From Paenibacillus cymbidii (GTDB taxonomy: Bacteria; Bacillota; Bacilli; Paenibacillales; NBRC-103111): a stretch of 64,000 nucleotides of DNA. Below are positions 50,085 to 59,799 of this stretch, piece by piece. The stretch lies in contig NZ_SHLX01000008.1 in assembly GCF_004764705.1 (NCBI RefSeq), forward strand, positions 62,001-126,000, written 5' to 3'. Positions within the stretch are counted from its first letter, which is position 1, and each line of letters opens with the position of its first letter. Both the position numbers and the translations under genes were made by a program. The notes under the pieces are model-generated. The model was not told the origin of the DNA, ran no database searches, and saw only the letters and a list, made by a program, of their open reading frames with translations.

Positions 50085-51317
50085 TCACCTTCCCATCCGG
50101 AACAGCTGTTTGACCAGCGCCAGCAACGTATGCCCGAATCGACCGCCGGAGTCGGCCTGAGCCGCCAGGCTGGGCTGGAACGCGCTTTTCGCCGGCAGTG
50201 TCAGCCTGGCGCCGCCTTCCGGCACGACGGGCACCGAACCGACTTCCTGCTCGTTCACGAACAGGTGCAGCCTGCCCGATATGCCTAATCTCGCGTTGGC
50301 CGACTCCGGCGCCTCCGCCTCGAACGTGCGGCCGACATGCGCCGCTTCCGCTTCCGTCAGCGGATAGGTAAACGACTGGGCGGCCACGAAACCGGCCGCC
50401 ACACTTTCGCCGCGGCTGACCAGCGTCCGGTTCTTGTATTGGTCGAAGCCGTATTGCAGCAGCCTTGCATGATCGGCCCAATCGCTGCCGTCATTGATCG
50501 TCACGACGACCACTTGCCGGCCGTCGCGCGTCGCCGACGAAACGAGGCAGCGTTTGGCCGTTTTCGTGTAACCGGTTTTGACGCCGTCGGCGCCTTCGTA
50601 AAGAGCGAGCATCTTGTTTTTGTTGTACCAGACATAGTCGCCGCTACCGCTGTCGCCCGGCACCCGCTTCACCTGCGTTTTGACGATTTCGCGGAATGTC
50701 GGGTTGCGCAAGGCATAGGCGCTCAGCTTCGCCATGTCGACCGCGCTGGCGTAATGCGTTTTGCTGTCCAGGCCGTGCGGATTGTCAAAATGCGAATTCG
50801 TCATGCCGATCGCCTCCGCTTCCCGGTTCATCATGTAGACGAACCCGTCCAGCGAGCCGCCGACATGTTCGGCGATCGCCGTGGCGGCGTCATTGCCCGA
50901 GCGCAGCATAAGCCCGTACAACATGTCGTTCAGGCTCATCTGCTGTCCCAGCTTCAAATAGATCGACGATCCTTCCTTGCCGAACGCACGCGAGCTTACC
51001 GTCACCGGGTCCGACAACGTGCCGTACTCGATGGCGACGATCGCCGTCATGATTTTCGTCAAGCTTGCGATCGGCAGCGGCTTGTCCCCGCTCTTGCTGT
51101 ACAGCAGCCGTCCCGACTGCACATCCATCACGGCTGCAGCCTGCGCGTTGTTGGCCGGAGCGGCCGGAACCGCCGGTGCCGCGGGCGCGGCTATCGCATG
51201 CAGCGGCATGAGCGCAACAACGAATGCCACCCAGACCGGCAGCCAGCGGCGCCGCGCAATCTTCCGCCACGAGCGGCGTTTGCCCCGTTTGCGAAATAAC
51301 AAAAAAGCCCTTCCCAT
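50085..51317 (-). CDS. dacB: Sporulation D-alanyl-D-alanine carboxypeptidase (DacB-type)
   Basis: Trims terminal D-Ala from peptidoglycan peptides; B. subtilis DacB sets the low cross-linking of the spore cortex. The 410-residue protein has a basic N-terminus with signal segment (about 25-43), then SLTK (S85, K88), SGN (140-142) and KTG (247-249) of serine peptidase family S11, followed by the C-terminal beta domain and a hydrophobic tail. ATG 51317 has AGGAG seven bases upstream. Position before spmA-spmB gives the sporulation assignment; the sequence alone would also fit DacA or DacF. Confidence 0.9.
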   Translation of the reverse strand: MGRAFLLFRKRGKRRSWRKIARRRWLPVWVAFVVALMPLHAIAAPAAPAVPAAPANNAQAAAVMDVQSGRLLYSKSGDKPLPIASLTKIMTAIVAIEYGTLSDPVTVSSRAFGKEGSSIYLKLGQQMSLNDMLYGLMLRSGNDAATAIAEHVGGSLDGFVYMMNREAEAIGMTNSHFDNPHGLDSKTHYASAVDMAKLSAYALRNPTFREIVKTQVKRVPGDSGSGDYVWYNKNKMLALYEGADGVKTGYTKTAKRCLVSSATRDGRQVVVVTINDGSDWADHARLLQYGFDQYKNRTLVSRGESVAAGFVAAQSFTYPLTEAEAAHVGRTFEAEAPESANARLGISGRLHLFVNEQEVGSVPVVPEGGARLTLPAKSAFQPSLAAQADSGGRFGHTLLALVKQLFRMGR

Positions 51318-51480
51318 CGTTCCACTCCTCTGCATGCCAACCGTGCGGACCAGGCGATAACTTGTCTTTGGTACAAGTGTATGCCGGTCCTGCCGGGAAC
51401 ATGTCCGGGACGATCGATTCGGAAGAACTTGAGCTTGTTTCTATCGGGTTGCGGCAGTTTGCTGCCTGCGCCGGGCCAGG

Positions 51481-52566
51481 CTAGATGTCGACGCTGTCCA
51501 CCATCACGGTCAGCTTCTGCGACAAGTCGATTTCGTAAATCGGCGCCGCCTGGCTGCCGTCGGGCAATTGAAACACGCGAACGACCGGGCGCTGCGGATA
51601 CGCCGGATTGATCGATACGACGACACCTTTTTCGCCGGTATTCAGCTTGACGGTCAGACCAATAGGGTAAATGGCCACGTTGTCGCGGAACAGCGCCACT
51701 TTCTTGCGGTCGTAAAGCGTACCCGCACAGGCATACAACACTTCCAGCGATTGATGCGGCAGCATCGCGAGCCGGTGGGCGCGGTGCGTCGTCATGGCGT
51801 CATAACTGTCGGCGATGGCGATCCATTGGGCAAAATCGTGGATTTCATTGCCTTTGATGCCGCGGGGATAACCGCTGCCGTCCATGCGTTCATGGTGCTG
51901 GAAAGCGCAATGCGCGGCGATGAGCGGCACGCCGGGCGCGTCTTTCAGCATCTGGTAGCCGATGACGGTATGCTTCTGCACTTCCTTGAATTCCTCTTCC
52001 GTCAAGCTGCCCGGCTTGGACAAGATGTCCTGGCGGATCTTCGTCTTGCCGATGTCGTGCATCATCGAACCGAGCGCAAGCGTATACAAATCGTTGCGGG
52101 AATAGCCGTGGATAATGCCAAGCGTCGTCGTAATGATCGTAACGTTGAGCGAATGCTGGTACAGGTACGTGTTCATGACGTTCATATTCATCATCATGAT
52201 GAGCGTATTCTTGTGCTCCACCAAGTCGTCGATAATCATATTGAGCACGTTGCTGAACGATTTGCCCAGCACCGGATGTTTGGCCACCCGCGTCTTGCTG
52301 TTCTCTTCCATCATGCTGCGAAAATTGGTGCGGATTTCGGTGATGGCGCGAAGCCGCGTTTCATCGGACAGCGGATCGATAATGTCCACGTCGGACGTAT
52401 CCGGATCGTGTATGTACAAGTAGTCGATGCCAAGCTGCTGCAGCCGGTATATTAAATTTTGCGTCAGTTCCACTTGCGCACCAAGCAGAATGACGCCGTC
52501 CTCATTAAAAATGGGTTTGCCTAGCCGCATGCCGGGCTGGCATGATCTGGTCGGTAATAGTCGCAT
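51481..52566 (-). CDS. HD-GYP domain protein, putative c-di-GMP phosphodiesterase
   Basis: A 361-residue soluble protein with an HD-GYP domain of the group that hydrolyses cyclic di-GMP. The catalytic HD is in MMHDIGKTKI (H170, D171) and the signature HHERMDGSGYP is at 224-234, intact. The N-terminal 100 residues contain no known sensor; the C-terminal part after 290 is beta-rich. ATG 52566 follows GTGAGGG. It has no obvious operon partners. With the PilZ protein at 24935 it suggests c-di-GMP signalling in this organism. Confidence 0.9.
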   Translation of the reverse strand: MRLLPTRSCQPGMRLGKPIFNEDGVILLGAQVELTQNLIYRLQQLGIDYLYIHDPDTSDVDIIDPLSDETRLRAITEIRTNFRSMMEENSKTRVAKHPVLGKSFSNVLNMIIDDLVEHKNTLIMMMNMNVMNTYLYQHSLNVTIITTTLGIIHGYSRNDLYTLALGSMMHDIGKTKIRQDILSKPGSLTEEEFKEVQKHTVIGYQMLKDAPGVPLIAAHCAFQHHERMDGSGYPRGIKGNEIHDFAQWIAIADSYDAMTTHRAHRLAMLPHQSLEVLYACAGTLYDRKKVALFRDNVAIYPIGLTVKLNTGEKGVVVSINPAYPQRPVVRVFQLPDGSQAAPIYEIDLSQKLTVMVDSVDI

Positions 52567-52735
52567 AAAAACCCTCACTCTTCTAGAGGTCGTGCTGAAA
52601 AGCCAACTATTTGAACATCAACTTCTCGATACGCTCCGTTCTTGTCTCTCTTCACTATATAAGAGCAGGCCAAAAAGAGCAATGCAAATTTAGGAAATTG
52701 GCCCTATGTCTTTCGCATTAACACGTGACAATTTA

Positions 52736-53443
52736 TTACATTTGCGCACGTCTGAGCACATCTTCCACTTTTTGCAGATGTTCGCGCATTTTGTCCGAGG
52801 CCAACGCCCCGTCGCCTTTGCGAATCGCGTCCACGATGTCGCGGTGCTCCTGAAGCAGCCGTTTTGCGGTAGAGCTTTCGCCATAAAACCACAATTTTCG
52901 CGAACGTTTCATGCTGTCGTGCAGTCGGCCCGATAGCGACTCCATCAGATGGATCAGCAGCGAATTGTGCGTCGACGCCGCAAGCTGCAGATGAAACCGC
53001 ACGTCCGCCGCTTCGCCCAGGTCCTCGTCGTCGAGAAAGGTTTCCATTTCGCCGACAATGGCTTCCAGCTTCGCCATATCGGCTGCCGCCCGTTTGGTCG
53101 CGGCAAGATGGGCACAGCCGGTTTCCAGCACCTTGCGTACTTCCAGCAGTTCCAGCAGAGACTCCGCTGTTTGGAACAAATCGTTCGCATCCGCCGGCTG
53201 CTCCTGCGGCAGCACCTCGACCGCATATGTGCCGCCGCCTTGCCGGATCGTCACAAGCCCCATCGCCTTGAGCGCGCTCAGCGCCTCGCGAATCGTCGAG
53301 CGGCCGACGCCGAATTGTTGCGCCAAATCGACGACCGAAGGAAGCTTGCCGCCTGGCATAATGTCGCCCGTTTCGATCCGGCCGCGGATTTGCTGCATGA
53401 CGAGCTCGTACCCTTTTTGCGGTTGCACGCGATTGTATGCCAT
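52736..53443 (-). CDS. FadR-subfamily GntR transcriptional regulator
   Basis: A 235-residue repressor-type regulator: N-terminal winged helix (about 8-75) with GRSTIREALSALKAMGLV as recognition helix, then an all-helical FCD effector domain with conserved histidines, as in LldR or PdhR. Such proteins bind a carboxylic acid and control its metabolism. ATG 53443 has GGGAGG upstream. It stands alone with no metabolic genes adjacent, so its targets must be elsewhere. A repeated promoter-leader element (53482-53578) lies directly upstream. Confidence 0.88.
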   Translation of the reverse strand: MAYNRVQPQKGYELVMQQIRGRIETGDIMPGGKLPSVVDLAQQFGVGRSTIREALSALKAMGLVTIRQGGGTYAVEVLPQEQPADANDLFQTAESLLELLEVRKVLETGCAHLAATKRAAADMAKLEAIVGEMETFLDDEDLGEAADVRFHLQLAASTHNSLLIHLMESLSGRLHDSMKRSRKLWFYGESSTAKRLLQEHRDIVDAIRKGDGALASDKMREHLQKVEDVLRRAQM

Positions 53444-53481
53444 CTTTCCTCCCGCTCTCCAGTCGACTTCGTTCCTAATTA

Positions 53482-53578
53482 CCGCATTGGGCCGCTCCAC
53501 AGGTCCAATCGGCAATGATTTTCACCACTTGCGCCGGGCCTGCTTCGCTGTATTGCATCGATCAATAAATCATTATAA
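53482..53578 (-). repeat. Promoter-leader repeat, copy 2
   Basis: On the minus strand it starts at TGTTATAATGATTTATTGAT and ends about 38 nt before the FadR-type start. The core 53482-53540 differs from copy 1 (16110-16168) at four of 59 positions and keeps the ATTGGGCC / GGTCCAAT hairpin; the left flank is degenerate, without the AATCATT arm. Confidence 0.75.
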
Positions 53579-53588
53579 CATGAAACGC

Positions 53589-53614
53589 AAAAAAGCTGCC
53601 CCGCTAAGAGCAGC
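53589..53614 (-). terminator. Terminator after gerW
   Basis: GCTGCTC / GGGCAGC (one mismatch) with a six-base loop, followed by TTTTTT on the minus strand. It separates gerW from the FadR-type gene. Confidence 0.7.
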
Positions 53615-53635
53615 CGCTTGTTGCCGTATGATTCG

Positions 53636-54124
53636 CTACATGGGGGAATGGCGATGGTCGTCGTGCGAATTGGCGATCGCTTCCGCCGCCGCGTTGTACG
53701 CGCTGACGGAGGATCGGCCCTTCATCATGCTTTGCAGCCTGTCGACGACTTGCGGCGCCGAATCGATCAACCGCTCGAACAGATGGGTTTGGTTGTCGAG
53801 CGGCACGATTTTGACCCCTTCCTTGCCAACGACGAGAAACGCGATCGGCGTAATCGAGACGCCGCCGCCGCTGCCGCCGCCGAACGGAAGCGCAACGGAC
53901 GCATGCTGCGCGTCGCCGTGCGCCGTATGAGTCGTTTCGCGTTCGCCCTGGGAAGCGAATTCGCTGCCGCCCGCCGCAAAGCCGAAGCCGACTTTGCTGA
54001 TCGGCATAATAACGCTGCCGTCGGGCGTCTCCACCGGATCGCCGACAATCGTATTGACGTCGACCATTTCCTTGATATTTTCCATGGCTACTTTCATGAG
54101 GCCTTGAATAGGATGCTCTGCCAC
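53636..54124 (-). CDS. gerW: Germination-related protein GerW (YtfJ)
   Basis: Spore protein needed in B. subtilis for L-alanine-triggered germination. The 162-residue protein begins MAEHPIQGLMKVAMENIKEM and has the family core VIMPISKVGFGFAAGGSEF followed by glycine-rich PFGGGSGGGVSI; both are typical of YtfJ. The start is GTG 54124, nine bases after GAAGGGAGG, inside the end of the DUF2953 gene (31-base overlap). The ytfI-ytfJ pairing is as in B. subtilis. Confidence 0.92.
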   Translation of the reverse strand: MAEHPIQGLMKVAMENIKEMVDVNTIVGDPVETPDGSVIMPISKVGFGFAAGGSEFASQGERETTHTAHGDAQHASVALPFGGGSGGGVSITPIAFLVVGKEGVKIVPLDNQTHLFERLIDSAPQVVDRLQSMMKGRSSVSAYNAAAEAIANSHDDHRHSPM

Positions 54125-54801
54125 GTTCTGATGCCTCCCTTCACTTTTAGGATGCCAAGCAGTAAACGGATTGCCGCCCCCATAGCATTGCCCAGTCGGA
54201 TTTTGGCTATGCACTTCAGCTCCGTGTTGAACATGACGCGGTTGTACTGCGGCTGCACGTTAAGCTCCGGCTTGGCACGCCAGTCGAAGTAGCGGGCGAC
54301 GAAGCCGAGCGCCGACGATTGCAGTCCCCACACGACGCCGGTGACAAAAGCGGTAGCGGCCGCATCCCCGATGCCGATGCGTGTTTGCCAGCGCATTTCC
54401 GTACAGCGAATGCGCGCCAGCAGCCGCCTCGTCCAGCGCTGCAAATCGTCCGCGTGCTCCGTGAGCAGGCGAAAATCGCGGTACATGCCGCGAATCCGCT
54501 CGAAATCGAAGCGGTCGTCAGCCTCGCAGTCCGCGCCGAAGCCGCCTGTTTCCTGCTTGATCGTTACCCCGTGCAGCAATCCTTCGAACTGAATGACCGG
54601 CACATGGACGGTGCGCCGAACGAGTCCGTACAATGCCCGCACCGACAGCTCGAACCGATCGTCCGATTCGACCCGGGAGAAATACACCGACAGCTGTACC
54701 TGGCTGTACCCGAGCGCCACCGCGATGGCGACCAGCGCCGCTGCAGCCGCATAAACCCATCCCATTGTCGCCAAAGCCTCCAGACGAACCCGACGTAACA
54801 T
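54094..54801 (-). CDS. DUF2953 membrane protein (YtfI-like)
   Basis: A 235-residue protein with one N-terminal hydrophobic segment (about 15-32), a beta-rich part and basic C-terminal helices containing aromatic WQSILFKAS. It matches the DUF2953 family in size and in pairing with gerW; the function is unknown, presumably in spore formation or germination. ATG 54801 follows AGAGG; the next Met (MGWVY) is also possible. Confidence 0.78.
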   Translation of the reverse strand: MLRRVRLEALATMGWVYAAAAALVAIAVALGYSQVQLSVYFSRVESDDRFELSVRALYGLVRRTVHVPVIQFEGLLHGVTIKQETGGFGADCEADDRFDFERIRGMYRDFRLLTEHADDLQRWTRRLLARIRCTEMRWQTRIGIGDAAATAFVTGVVWGLQSSALGFVARYFDWRAKPELNVQPQYNRVMFNTELKCIAKIRLGNAMGAAIRLLLGILKVKGGIRTWQSILFKAS

Positions 54802-54856
54802 GATCGCCTCTAGTATGGCCGATTGGCTGGCAACAAATGTACGGCCAGCCAAATCG

Positions 54857-55651
54857 TCAGCGAGCTGCCAATTCGATGCGCATGCCGGCGAACGCAAGCG
54901 CCGCCCTTGGCGGCAGCGGATATCCCGCACGCACGTCGATGCCGTGCGACATATGGGTGAAGCGCGTCAAACCGGGCTTTACTTCGGCCAGCAGCTCGGC
55001 CGCTTCGGCGATATCGTAAACCGAGCGGGTTTCATAGGCGGCTTCCTCCCGGTAATAGCTTGTGCCCAGCACGAGCAGATCGAGGCCGAACAACGGCTGC
55101 TTCTGCTCCGCTCGCAAGCCGATCGAATCCGGACAGTACGCCCAGTTGAAAGAAGATCCTTCGAAACGATAGGCGTAGGCGTGGCCGTTTTTGCCGTGGT
55201 TCACGCGCCACGGGGCGATGCGCCAACCGCCGAACGACCAGCCGTCGTCGATCGCTTCGTAGCTCAATTGCGATTCCAGCCACGGATACATGCGGCGCAC
55301 GATGTCGAACACGGACGCGGGAGCGTAAGCGCGGCCCTTCGTCCCGAGCCAACGGCAGGCGTCCGCCCATTCGGGCAAGCCGCCGATATGGTCGATGTGC
55401 GCGTGCGTCAGCAGCACGCGCTCCGTACGCCGGCAGCCGAGCGTCTCCATCTGCCGGCGCCAATCGGGGCCGCAGTCGAGCAGCAGCGGCCCTTCGGGCG
55501 TTTCCAGCAGCGCCGACGAGCGCAGCCGGAGATTTGCCCCCGTGGCGCGCGCTTCGGCGCACACCGGGCAGTCGCAATATACGCGCGGCACTCCGAGCGA
55601 ATCGCCGGTTCCGACAAAGGAAAGCGTTGAGCGTTTGGCCGATTGGCCCAT
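54857..55651 (-). CDS. Metallo-beta-lactamase-fold phosphodiesterase (PhnP-like)
   Basis: A 264-residue hydrolase of the MBL fold, resembling PhnP, the phosphoribosyl cyclic phosphodiesterase, and tRNase Z relatives. The active site is HAHIDH (83-88), with downstream conserved Asp/His including MSHG; VYCDCPVC (25-31) is the cysteine motif of PhnP-type proteins. ATG 55651 has AGGAG ten bases upstream. It stands alone; no phn genes are nearby, so a phosphonate role is unproven. Confidence 0.85.
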   Translation of the reverse strand: MGQSAKRSTLSFVGTGDSLGVPRVYCDCPVCAEARATGANLRLRSSALLETPEGPLLLDCGPDWRRQMETLGCRRTERVLLTHAHIDHIGGLPEWADACRWLGTKGRAYAPASVFDIVRRMYPWLESQLSYEAIDDGWSFGGWRIAPWRVNHGKNGHAYAYRFEGSSFNWAYCPDSIGLRAEQKQPLFGLDLLVLGTSYYREEAAYETRSVYDIAEAAELLAEVKPGLTRFTHMSHGIDVRAGYPLPPRAALAFAGMRIELAAR

Positions 55652-55691
55652 CGTTGATCATCTCCTGTCTGCCTGCTTTTCCGTTCAACGA

Positions 55692-55722
55692 TAAAAGCCC
55701 GCCGCCGCTTCGCAAGCGGCGC
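55692..55722 (-). terminator. Possible terminator after scpB
   Basis: A GCCGCTT / AAGCGGC stem with a three-base loop is followed by GGCGGGCTTTTATC on the minus strand. The T-run starts seven bases from the stem, so it is only a moderate candidate. Confidence 0.45.
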
Positions 55723-55772
55723 CGAGCTTCATTCAACTGTACGAACGCCGTCACATGCCCGCCATTCGTCCG

Positions 55773-56510
55773 CTAGCGGTCGTTTTCCTCGTCCTGAAGC
55801 GCGGCGGCGGATTCCGTCCGGTCGCGAGACAGCGGCTCGTCGGTCGGTTCATCCTGCCACGGCAGCGCTCCCTCCTGCATGCCGTCATCATCCAACTCGT
55901 CTTCGTCCATCGCGGCAATGTCGTCGATCGTCAATTGCTGCCCGCCAAGCTTGTCGAACAACATACGCGTGTCTTCTTCCAGCCCGATATCGTTCTCGAA
56001 TGCCGCCGAATCCGGCAGCTCGCCAATGCCGCCCAGGCCGAAATAGTCTAGGAACGATTTGGTCGTGCCGTACAGGATCGGCCTTCCAAGCGCTTCGGCT
56101 CGTCCAACTTCTTCAATGAGGTCTTTGGCGACGAGCGTATGGATCGCACGATCGCATTTGACGCCGCGGATTTCTTCGACCGCGATACGGGTCAGCGGCT
56201 GGCGGTAGGCGATGATCGCCAGCGTCTCCAACGCCGCCTGCGACAGCGTGTTTTTCGCCGGCGAATAGGCGAGCCGCTCCAGATAAGGCGCATGAGCGGG
56301 CAGCGTCGTCAACTGGTACGAGCCGGCGATTTCGACCACTTGCACGCCCCGTTTCAGCCGCTTGAGATCGCGTTTCAAATCGTTCACCAAATCGGCAACC
56401 AGCTTGCTGTCCTGGTCGAGCACTTCGGCGAGCTGCCTCGCTGTCAGCCCTTCGTCGCCGGCGGCAAGCAGCAGCCCTTCAATAATCGATTTCAGCTTGG
56501 CCGCTTCCAT
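55773..56510 (-). CDS. scpB: Segregation and condensation protein B
   Basis: Kleisin-binding winged-helix partner in the Smc-ScpAB condensin complex that organises the chromosome. The 245-residue protein has two winged-helix domains (about 5-75 and 95-165) with LETLAIIAYRQPLTR typical of ScpB, and an acidic tail longer than B. subtilis. ATG 56510 has GGGGGG seven bases upstream; it overlaps scpA by 32 bases. Order ribH-scpA-scpB continues the rib operon. Confidence 0.94.
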   Translation of the reverse strand: MEAAKLKSIIEGLLLAAGDEGLTARQLAEVLDQDSKLVADLVNDLKRDLKRLKRGVQVVEIAGSYQLTTLPAHAPYLERLAYSPAKNTLSQAALETLAIIAYRQPLTRIAVEEIRGVKCDRAIHTLVAKDLIEEVGRAEALGRPILYGTTKSFLDYFGLGGIGELPDSAAFENDIGLEEDTRMLFDKLGGQQLTIDDIAAMDEDELDDDGMQEGALPWQDEPTDEPLSRDRTESAAALQDEENDR

Positions 56511-57264
56511 CAAAGGTCCCCCCCTCCCGAGCCTGGATCACGATTTCGTCGAACAGCCGGTGCTGATAGCAGGTGATCCGTTTTACTTTCATCAGCTCCA
56601 GCACCGCAAGAAACGTCACGACGATATCGTCCCGGGTGATGTCGTTTTCGTCGAACAGCTTCGAGAACAGCAGGCTGCCGCCTTGCTGGTCTAGCAGATC
56701 GACAAGCTGCGCCATCCGGTCTTTGACGGAAATTTCGTCCCGGCGAATGCGGGCAACGAACTTGCGGCCGACAAGCCGGCGCAGCGCCTTGCGGAAGGCG
56801 CGCACGAGGTCGTCGACGTGAAGGCCGACCAGCGGCTGGTCCTTCACATCCGGCACGTACGGCGCCAAATCCAGCGGCTCCCGCGAATACAGCAGGCTGC
56901 GCTCCAGCTCCATGCCCCGCAAATGCTCGGCGACGCCTTTGAACTTGCGGTATTCGATCAGCTTCTGCACGAGTTCGGCGCGCGGATCGTCCATGTCGTC
57001 GTCCGCCCATTCGTCCTCGTACTCGATGACCGGCGGCTTCGGCAGCAGCATCTTGCTCTTGATGGAGAGCAGCGTCGCCGCCATCACCAGAAACTCGCTC
57101 GTGACGTCGAGCTCCAGCTCCTGCATCTGGCTCAAATACTCCATGTACTGATCGGTAATTTCCTTGATCGGGATATTGTAAATATCCACTTCGTTCTTGT
57201 CGATCAAATGCAGGAGCAAATCGAGCGGACCTTCGAACGTCTCGAGCTTGAAAGTAACTTTCAT
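56479..57264 (-). CDS. scpA: Segregation and condensation protein A (kleisin)
   Basis: Kleisin subunit bridging Smc heads. The 261-residue protein begins KVTFKLETFEGPLDLLLHLI, the hallmark of ScpA, and ends in a winged-helix region. It starts 37 bases downstream of ribH and overlaps scpB by 32 bases, so it is likely transcribed at least partly with the riboflavin genes. Both scp genes look intact. Confidence 0.95.
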   Translation of the reverse strand: MKVTFKLETFEGPLDLLLHLIDKNEVDIYNIPIKEITDQYMEYLSQMQELELDVTSEFLVMAATLLSIKSKMLLPKPPVIEYEDEWADDDMDDPRAELVQKLIEYRKFKGVAEHLRGMELERSLLYSREPLDLAPYVPDVKDQPLVGLHVDDLVRAFRKALRRLVGRKFVARIRRDEISVKDRMAQLVDLLDQQGGSLLFSKLFDENDITRDDIVVTFLAVLELMKVKRITCYQHRLFDEIVIQAREGGTFDGSGQAEIDY

Positions 57265-57301
57265 GCTTATTGCTTCACCTCGGAAACCGGATGCTTGCTT
57301 C

Positions 57302-57772
57302 TTACGCTTTCAACTGGCGGACGAGATTCGCCATCTCGATGGCGGCGGTCGCCGCCTCCCAGCCTTTGTTGCCCGCTTTCGTGCCGGCGCGTTCCACGGC
57401 CTGCTCGATCGAATCGGTCGTCAGCACGCCGAATATGGTCGGCACGCCCGTCTTCAGCGCAATGGCGGCAACGCCTTTGGCCGCTTCGTTGCACACGTAG
57501 TCGAAGTGCGGCGTCGATCCGCGGATTACCGCGCCGAGCGTAATGACGGCGTCGTATTTGCCGCTTTCGGCCATCTTCTGGGCGATCAGCGGGATTTCGA
57601 ACGCGCCGGGCACCCAGGCGATTTCCACGTCGTCAACGCCTGCGCCGTGCCGTTTGAGCGCGTCAAGCGCACCGGCCAGCAGCTTGCCGGTAATAAATTC
57701 GTTGAAACGGCCCACCACAATGCCGTATTTGGCCTGTTCGGATACCAAGTGGCCTTCGTATGTTTTTGCCAT
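57302..57772 (-). CDS. ribH: 6,7-dimethyl-8-ribityllumazine synthase
   Basis: Condenses the pyrimidine intermediate with dihydroxybutanone phosphate; forms the lumazine synthase capsid. The 156-residue protein has the catalytic H89 in [17 protein letters not shown] and [12 protein letters not shown] 57772 has AAAAGGAG upstream. It follows ribBA as last of the four rib genes. Confidence 0.97.
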   Translation of the reverse strand: MAKTYEGHLVSEQAKYGIVVGRFNEFITGKLLAGALDALKRHGAGVDDVEIAWVPGAFEIPLIAQKMAESGKYDAVITLGAVIRGSTPHFDYVCNEAAKGVAAIALKTGVPTIFGVLTTDSIEQAVERAGTKAGNKGWEAATAAIEMANLVRQLKA

Positions 57773-57816
57773 GATCGTTCCATTCTCCTTTTCCTGTTGG
57801 ACAAAAATTGTATCGA

Positions 57817-59055
57817 TTACAGCATCGAAGAGTCTTCCGCCGTATCGGGAAATTGCAGCATATGGCCGAGCTTGCTTTTTTTCGTATGCAGGTAATTGCT
57901 GTTGCTTGCATTGGCTTCGATCTGCAGCGGCACCCGCTCGACGACTTCCAGCGAGTAGCCTTCGAGCCCGCGGATTTTGCGCGGATTGTTCGTCAGAAGC
58001 CGCATCTTGCGCACGCCGAGGTCTTTCAAAATTTGCGCGCCGATGCCGTACTCGCGCAAGTCCGGCGCGAACCCCAACTTAATATTCGCCTCGACCGTGT
58101 CCAATCCCTGCTCCTGCAGCTCGTAGGCTTTCAATTTGTTGAGCAGCCCGATGCCGCGCCCTTCCTGCCGCATGTACAGCAGCACGCCCGTGCCGGCTTC
58201 GTTGATTTGGTGCAGCGCCGCCTCCAGCTGCGGACCGCAGTCGCAGCGGTTCGAGTGGAATACGTCGCCGGTCAGACATTCCGAGTGGACGCGCACGAGC
58301 GTCGGCTGGTTGCTGTCGATTTTGCCTTTGACCAGTGCGACATGCTCCTTCCGGTCCACTTCATTCGAATACGCAATGGCGCGAAAATCGCCGTAATCGG
58401 TCGGCAGCTTCACTTCGGCCTCGCGTTTGACCAGCTTCTCCTTTTCGTTGCGGTAATGGATCAAATCTTCGATCGTAATCAGCTTCAGGTCGAATTTGCG
58501 GGCGATTTCCACGAGATCGGGCACCCGCGCCATTTCGCCGTCTTCCTTGATCACTTCGCAGATAACCGCCGCCGGATAAGACCCGCACATGCGCGCCAGA
58601 TCGACCGCCGCTTCGGTATGGCCGGTGCGCCGCAGCACGCCGCCTTTTTTGGCAATCAGCGGAAAAATGTGACCGGGCCGGCGAAACTCGTTCGGCCGCG
58701 TCGCCGGGTCGATCAGCGCCTTGACCGTCGCCGACCGTTCGGAAGCGGAAATGCCGGTCGTCGTGGAGACGTGGTCAACCGAGACGGTGAACGCGGTGCC
58801 GTGATAATCGGTATTATGAGCGACCATCGGCGGCAAATCAAGCTCGTGCGCGCGCTCTTCGGTAATCGGGGCGCAGACGAGGCCACGTCCTTCCTTGATC
58901 ATGAAATTGATGATTTCCGGTGTCGCCTTGTCCGCAAGCGCGATGAAGTCACCTTCATTCTCGCGGTTCTCGTCGTCGACGGCGATGATGACTTTTCCTA
59001 GCATCAGGTCGTAAATCGCTTCTTCGATCGAATGGAATTTGATGTCCTGGTTCAT
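57817..59055 (-). CDS. ribBA: Bifunctional GTP cyclohydrolase II / DHBP synthase
   Basis: Provides both riboflavin precursors: residues 1-200 make 3,4-dihydroxy-2-butanone 4-phosphate (DENRENEGD near 28-36), residues 205-412 are GTP cyclohydrolase II with zinc ligands C260, C271 and C273. Length 412 is normal for the fusion. ATG 59055 follows GAGGTGA. It lies between ribE and ribH in the standard ribD-E-BA-H operon. Confidence 0.96.
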   Translation of the reverse strand: MNQDIKFHSIEEAIYDLMLGKVIIAVDDENRENEGDFIALADKATPEIINFMIKEGRGLVCAPITEERAHELDLPPMVAHNTDYHGTAFTVSVDHVSTTTGISASERSATVKALIDPATRPNEFRRPGHIFPLIAKKGGVLRRTGHTEAAVDLARMCGSYPAAVICEVIKEDGEMARVPDLVEIARKFDLKLITIEDLIHYRNEKEKLVKREAEVKLPTDYGDFRAIAYSNEVDRKEHVALVKGKIDSNQPTLVRVHSECLTGDVFHSNRCDCGPQLEAALHQINEAGTGVLLYMRQEGRGIGLLNKLKAYELQEQGLDTVEANIKLGFAPDLREYGIGAQILKDLGVRKMRLLTNNPRKIRGLEGYSLEVVERVPLQIEANASNSNYLHTKKSKLGHMLQFPDTAEDSSML

Positions 59056-59115
59056 GTCGGTCACCTCGCTGGATTGGCGGCGCATGCCGTTCGTTCGGAT
59101 GCGCTCTGCCGTCTT

Positions 59116-59799
59116 TCAAAACCCGTTGTCCGCCAAAAATTGCGCCGTCAAGCCGCCGCGGGCGCTTCGCGCAGCATCTGCCCCCGCCGCGCCTGCTCTT
59201 TCGCCTGCGCCAAAGCCAAGCAGTCGCTCCACGTATTTGCCCAGCACGTCGTATTCGATGTTGACCGTGTCGCCGGGCTGTTTCGTCTGCAAAATCGTTT
59301 GCGCCAGCGTATGCGGAATGATCGATACCGCAAGCTGCGTCTCGGTGACGCGAATCACCGTCAGGCTGATCCCGTCGAGCGTAATCGAACCGCGCGGAAT
59401 AACGTAACGAAGCAGCCCCGGGTCGTCCGGCGCAATCGTAAACACCACGGCGTTCTCCTCCGGCTTGCGGGCCGTTACAGTGCCGGTGCCGTCGACGTGC
59501 CCTTGCACGATATGGCCGCCGAAGCGGCTTTTGCCCGCCATGGCGCGCTCGAGGTTGACGCGGTCGCCGATGTGAAGGCGGCGCAAATTCGTTTGCCGGA
59601 ACGTTTCCGGCATGACGTCGAGCTGAATCGACGCCTCGTCGTAGGCGACCACCGTCAGGCAAACGCCGTTGACCGCAATGCTGTCGCCGATCGCCACATC
59701 TTCGAGTATGCGTTTCGCGGCAACGGTCAGCACCATCGCCTGGCCTTGCCGGTCGATGCGCCGCATCGTGCCCATTTCTTCGATCAAGCCTGTGAACAT
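59116..59799 (-). CDS. ribE: Riboflavin synthase alpha chain
   Basis: Dismutates two lumazines to riboflavin. The 227-residue protein is an internal duplication of beta-barrel lumazine-binding domains, opening MFTGLIEEMGTMRRID and repeated from FGGHIVQGHVDGTG. Its ATG at 59799 shares a base with the ribD stop (TGATG), so it is coupled to ribD. An Ala/Gly/Arg-rich tail of about 30 residues after GKYVERLL is not seen in most homologues. Confidence 0.96.
   Translation of the reverse strand: MFTGLIEEMGTMRRIDRQGQAMVLTVAAKRILEDVAIGDSIAVNGVCLTVVAYDEASIQLDVMPETFRQTNLRRLHIGDRVNLERAMAGKSRFGGHIVQGHVDGTGTVTARKPEENAVVFTIAPDDPGLLRYVIPRGSITLDGISLTVIRVTETQLAVSIIPHTLAQTILQTKQPGDTVNIEYDVLGKYVERLLGFGAGERAGAAGADAARSARGGLTAQFLADNGF

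Noticed and set aside
56479..56510. scpA-scpB overlap of 32 bases as a frameshift or misassembly
   Set aside because: Both proteins have complete family ends and scpB has its own ribosome site; short overlaps are common in this operon.
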